NCBI GenBank assembly: GCA_025924495.1
Contig: JAICIG010000371.1
Location: 1 to 8,077, forward strand
DNA: 8,077 nt
Reading direction: 5' to 3'
From: Pirellulales bacterium
GTDB lineage: Bacteria > Planctomycetota > Planctomycetia > Pirellulales > JAICIG01
Under the pieces are notes generated by a model that did not search any database, had not been told where the DNA came from, and saw only the letters and a program-made list of their open reading frames with translations. Positions 6,894 through 8,077 of the stretch are shown piece by piece (within the stretch, counting starts at the first letter, position 1; each line of letters begins with the position of its first letter). The position numbers were made by a program, and so were the translations under genes.

Positions 6894-6993
6894 ACTCTTA
6901 GACGAGCCCTCCGACACAAGTCGGGTTGCTCTTCAACTAGTCATCCGAACAGCTACAAATCAGATTCCAACCAAACTGCCGCAATAGGTTAAC
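6841..6993 (-). ncRNA. Candidate small RNA or attenuator leader ending in the terminator
   Basis: About 150 bases of minus strand between a weak promoter-like pair (7000-7028) and the terminator. A first hairpin lies at 6931-6904: outer GAGC/GCTC, a 3x3 internal loop, inner CCGAC/GTCGG with loop TTGT. The terminator hairpin follows 12 bases later. No open frame longer than a few codons is present. The segment 6947-6882 resembles 7941-8006 with preserved structure, which argues for a selected RNA. It could be an independent small RNA or the regulated leader of the YHS-like gene. The 5' end is a guess. Confidence 0.4.
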
Positions 6994-6999
6994 GCTTAC

Positions 7000-7028
7000 A
7001 TTGTCACACGACCTACTGATTAAGGCAA
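7000..7028 (-). promoter_or_regulatory. Weak sigma-70-like promoter candidate
   Basis: On the minus strand TTGCCT (7028-7023) and GACAAT (7005-7000) are separated by 17 bases; each matches four of six consensus positions. It would start RNA near 6993, giving a roughly 150-base transcript up to the terminator. Such matches occur by chance, so the call rests mainly on position. Confidence 0.22.
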
Positions 7029-7397
7029 GGAACAAAGCGCCACCGATAACTGCTCAAGTCTGCCGCTAGCACCCAAGGTGGCTTAGCCGATGACGTTCAA
7101 GCTGTGGCTCAGGCAAGCCTGCCCAAGCAGCCCCTTGAGTCACCTAATCGCATCCGAATCTCAGGAGCAGCGGGGATCGTTGTTCTCTGCTCCGGCCGTA
7201 GGTAAACACGTGACCACTCTGACAGACCGCCACGATGTCGGAATCGGCGGAATCCTATCTCGCCAGTGATCTCCAGTTGGACGAGTTGGTCGGTTCGGCC
7301 ATTGATCACTTGAATCTTATGGGTGCAGGCTTCTGCAGAAGAAATGGATCTGACGTGACCAGAGCGATTGCTTGCCGTCGCGAGTAACGCGTTCAGG
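7029..7397. other. Non-coding stretch, no gene seen
   Basis: No convincing gene is visible here. A minus-strand open frame covers about 7393-7109, with its first usable start a GTG at 7307-7309. It has no ribosome site and no recognised domain, though a stretch such as KIQVINGRTDQLVQLEITGE could be a decayed coding remnant. I found no tRNA-like T-arm. Small inverted matches (AGTGATC near 7264, GATCACT near 7304) are too weak to call. Confidence 0.4.
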
Positions 7398-7808
7398 CTA
7401 CTTCTTTGCAGTTTCGCGGCGCCGAGGCGAAGATGCGAGCGTGAACAGCACCACTTCTTCCCCCGTCACGGTGCTGATGTCGTGATGTAGACTCAGAATC
7501 TTGACGCCGGCGATGCCTTCGACCATGGCTTCCATCAGCGGTCGGGCTGTTTCGACAAGATGCGTGCGGACTTGTTTGAGTAAATCTCTGCCTTTCTCAG
7601 CGGGAAGCGATCGGACGAGATGCTGTTCAGCGGCGGTCAAAACGCCGTGAAGTCGCACCACCAGCAGGTCGTCCAGCAGATGGGCTCGAATTTCCTTGGG
7701 GCCCCGGCCCATGTATTCCTGCTCGAAACGAGCGACTCCTTCGCAAATGGCAGCTTCGATTTCTCCTTGCGTCTTCGTCGTCAACTCGCTATGGGCTGTC
7801 GTCTTCAT
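7398..7808 (-). CDS. DUF2294 (MpsC-like) family protein
   Basis: A 136-residue soluble protein of the DUF2294 family (PF10057), which Pfam has linked to MpsC of a sodium-dependent membrane-potential system in Gram-positive bacteria. Its biochemical role is not established, and no MpsA/MpsB partner lies in this window. Family landmarks from the chosen Met are EYMGRGPKEIRAHLLDD (31-47), GVLTAAEQ (55-62), LLKQVRTHLVETARPLME (76-93) and GVKILSLHHDISTVTGEEVV (101-120). Length and start fit family members of roughly 120-130 residues. A GTG at 7863-7865 would add 19 residues, but these have no counterpart in the family. Neither start has a good Shine-Dalgarno site. The gene is monocistronic as far as can be seen. 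Confidence 0.8.
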   Translation of the reverse strand: MKTTAHSELTTKTQGEIEAAICEGVARFEQEYMGRGPKEIRAHLLDDLLVVRLHGVLTAAEQHLVRSLPAEKGRDLLKQVRTHLVETARPLMEAMVEGIAGVKILSLHHDISTVTGEEVVLFTLASSPRRRETAKK

Positions 7809-7865
7809 AGAGTTTGGATCGTACCGCGCGCGCAGGATACACGCAAACGCTCTTGTTTTCGCCAC

Positions 7866-7940
7866 TACGCTGACTAGAATGGCACCTGTCGGCGGAGTTT
7901 CGCGACAGCGAACCCGTGCGACGAGATGACGCCAGGTCGT
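7866..7940. other. Upstream region of the DUF2294 gene
   Basis: Non-coding. One small perfect stem, TTCGC-GACA-GCGAA at 7899-7912, lies about 90 bases before the DUF2294 start. It could be an operator or chance. No clear promoter boxes were recognised. Confidence 0.3.
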
Positions 7941-8006
7941 CGGAAGACTAGCTCAAGGGAAACCCAGCGTGGCTGGGGGGCCCCGTGGAAAAGTAAGCCG
8001 ACGTGG
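7941..8006 (+). repeat. Second copy of the hairpin element found at 6947-6882
   Basis: This plus-strand segment aligns without gaps to 6947-6882 of the minus strand at 47 of 66 positions. It forms the same kind of hairpin: GGG (7957-7959) with CCC (7982-7984) outside, CCCAGC (7963-7968) with GCTGGG (7972-7977) inside, loop GTG. It then reads AAGTAAGCCGACG (7991-8003), matching the lead-in to the terminator stem in the first copy. Beyond 8004 the sequence collapses into G runs, so the expected second arm cannot be read. Confidence 0.55.
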
Positions 8007-8077
8007 GGGGGGGGGGAGGGCGGGGGGGGCCCCCGGGGGGGGTTTTTTTGTGTGTTGGGGGGCGAGAGCCAACCGCG
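8004..8077. other. G-homopolymer low-complexity end, probable sequencing or assembly artefact
   Basis: From 8004 the sequence is dominated by long G runs, broken by C and T runs (for example seven T near 8043-8049). Nothing else in the window resembles it. Such runs at a contig end are typical of low-quality base calls. Nothing here should be interpreted as biology. Confidence 0.7.

Noticed and set aside
7109..7309. Minus-strand open frame with GTG start (66 residues)
   Set aside because: No ribosome site, no recognisable domain, Arg-rich composition typical of chance frames in GC-rich DNA. A decayed gene is possible but not supported.
7899..7912. TTCGC-GACA-GCGAA stem as a defined operator
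   Set aside because: Five pairs only, not repeated elsewhere in the window and no adjacent regulator gene; noted but not called as a site.
7954..8000. Cobalamin-riboswitch-like look of the second hairpin (AAGGGAA...CCCCG)
   Set aside because: Only a short local resemblance; the first copy lacks GGGAA, the rest of the aptamer including the B12-box sequence is absent, and no B12-related gene follows.

Overview
The window looks like part of a planctomycete chromosome (Planctomycetota, probably a Pirellulales-type lineage). The evidence is GC-rich DNA, an exported protein of tandem PKD-like 'IDWGDG' modules ending in DUF4214 units, a secreted protein of 24-residue 'VTDxGLxxLxxL' leucine-rich repeats, and weak or absent Shine-Dalgarno sites in front of some genes. 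The lineage is inferred from protein style only; there is no rRNA or marker gene. I see no mobile element, CRISPR array or phage gene.

Layout. (1) 2-1735, plus strand: the 3' end of a large surface or secreted protein, cut by the left edge, with PKD-like modules then four DUF4214 units. (2) 2032-3726, plus: a membrane protein matching only the C-terminal half of MprF (six membrane helices plus the DUF2156 aminoacyl-phosphatidylglycerol synthase domain), without the flippase half. (3) 3727-4021: non-coding DNA between converging genes, with one imperfect inverted repeat. (4) Minus strand, read right to left: a 243-residue protein with a cysteine-less YHS-like domain (6775-6044), a secreted 17-repeat LRR protein (5886-4474) and a secreted Gly/Tyr-rich protein (4459-4022). 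The LRR and Gly/Tyr genes are 14 bases apart and probably one transcript. (5) 6776-7397: non-coding, with a strong intrinsic terminator read on the minus strand and, just before it, a second hairpin; together they may be a small RNA or a leader attenuator. (6) 7808-7398, minus: a DUF2294/MpsC-family protein. (7) 7866-8077: non-coding, ending in G homopolymers that look like a low-quality contig end.

The most unusual signal is a repeated RNA-like element. The 66 bases at 6947-6882 (minus strand) align without gaps to 7941-8006 (plus strand) at 47 of 66 positions. Both copies fold into the same two-part hairpin using different base pairs, and both run into the same 'AGTAAGCCG' lead-in, which in the first copy opens the terminator stem. 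This suggests a conserved structured RNA or a mobile intergenic element.

Functionally, most of the window concerns the cell envelope and exported proteins: a surface adhesin-like protein, a lipid-modifying enzyme, a secreted LRR protein and a secreted Gly/Tyr-rich protein. No metabolic pathway is encoded as a unit.
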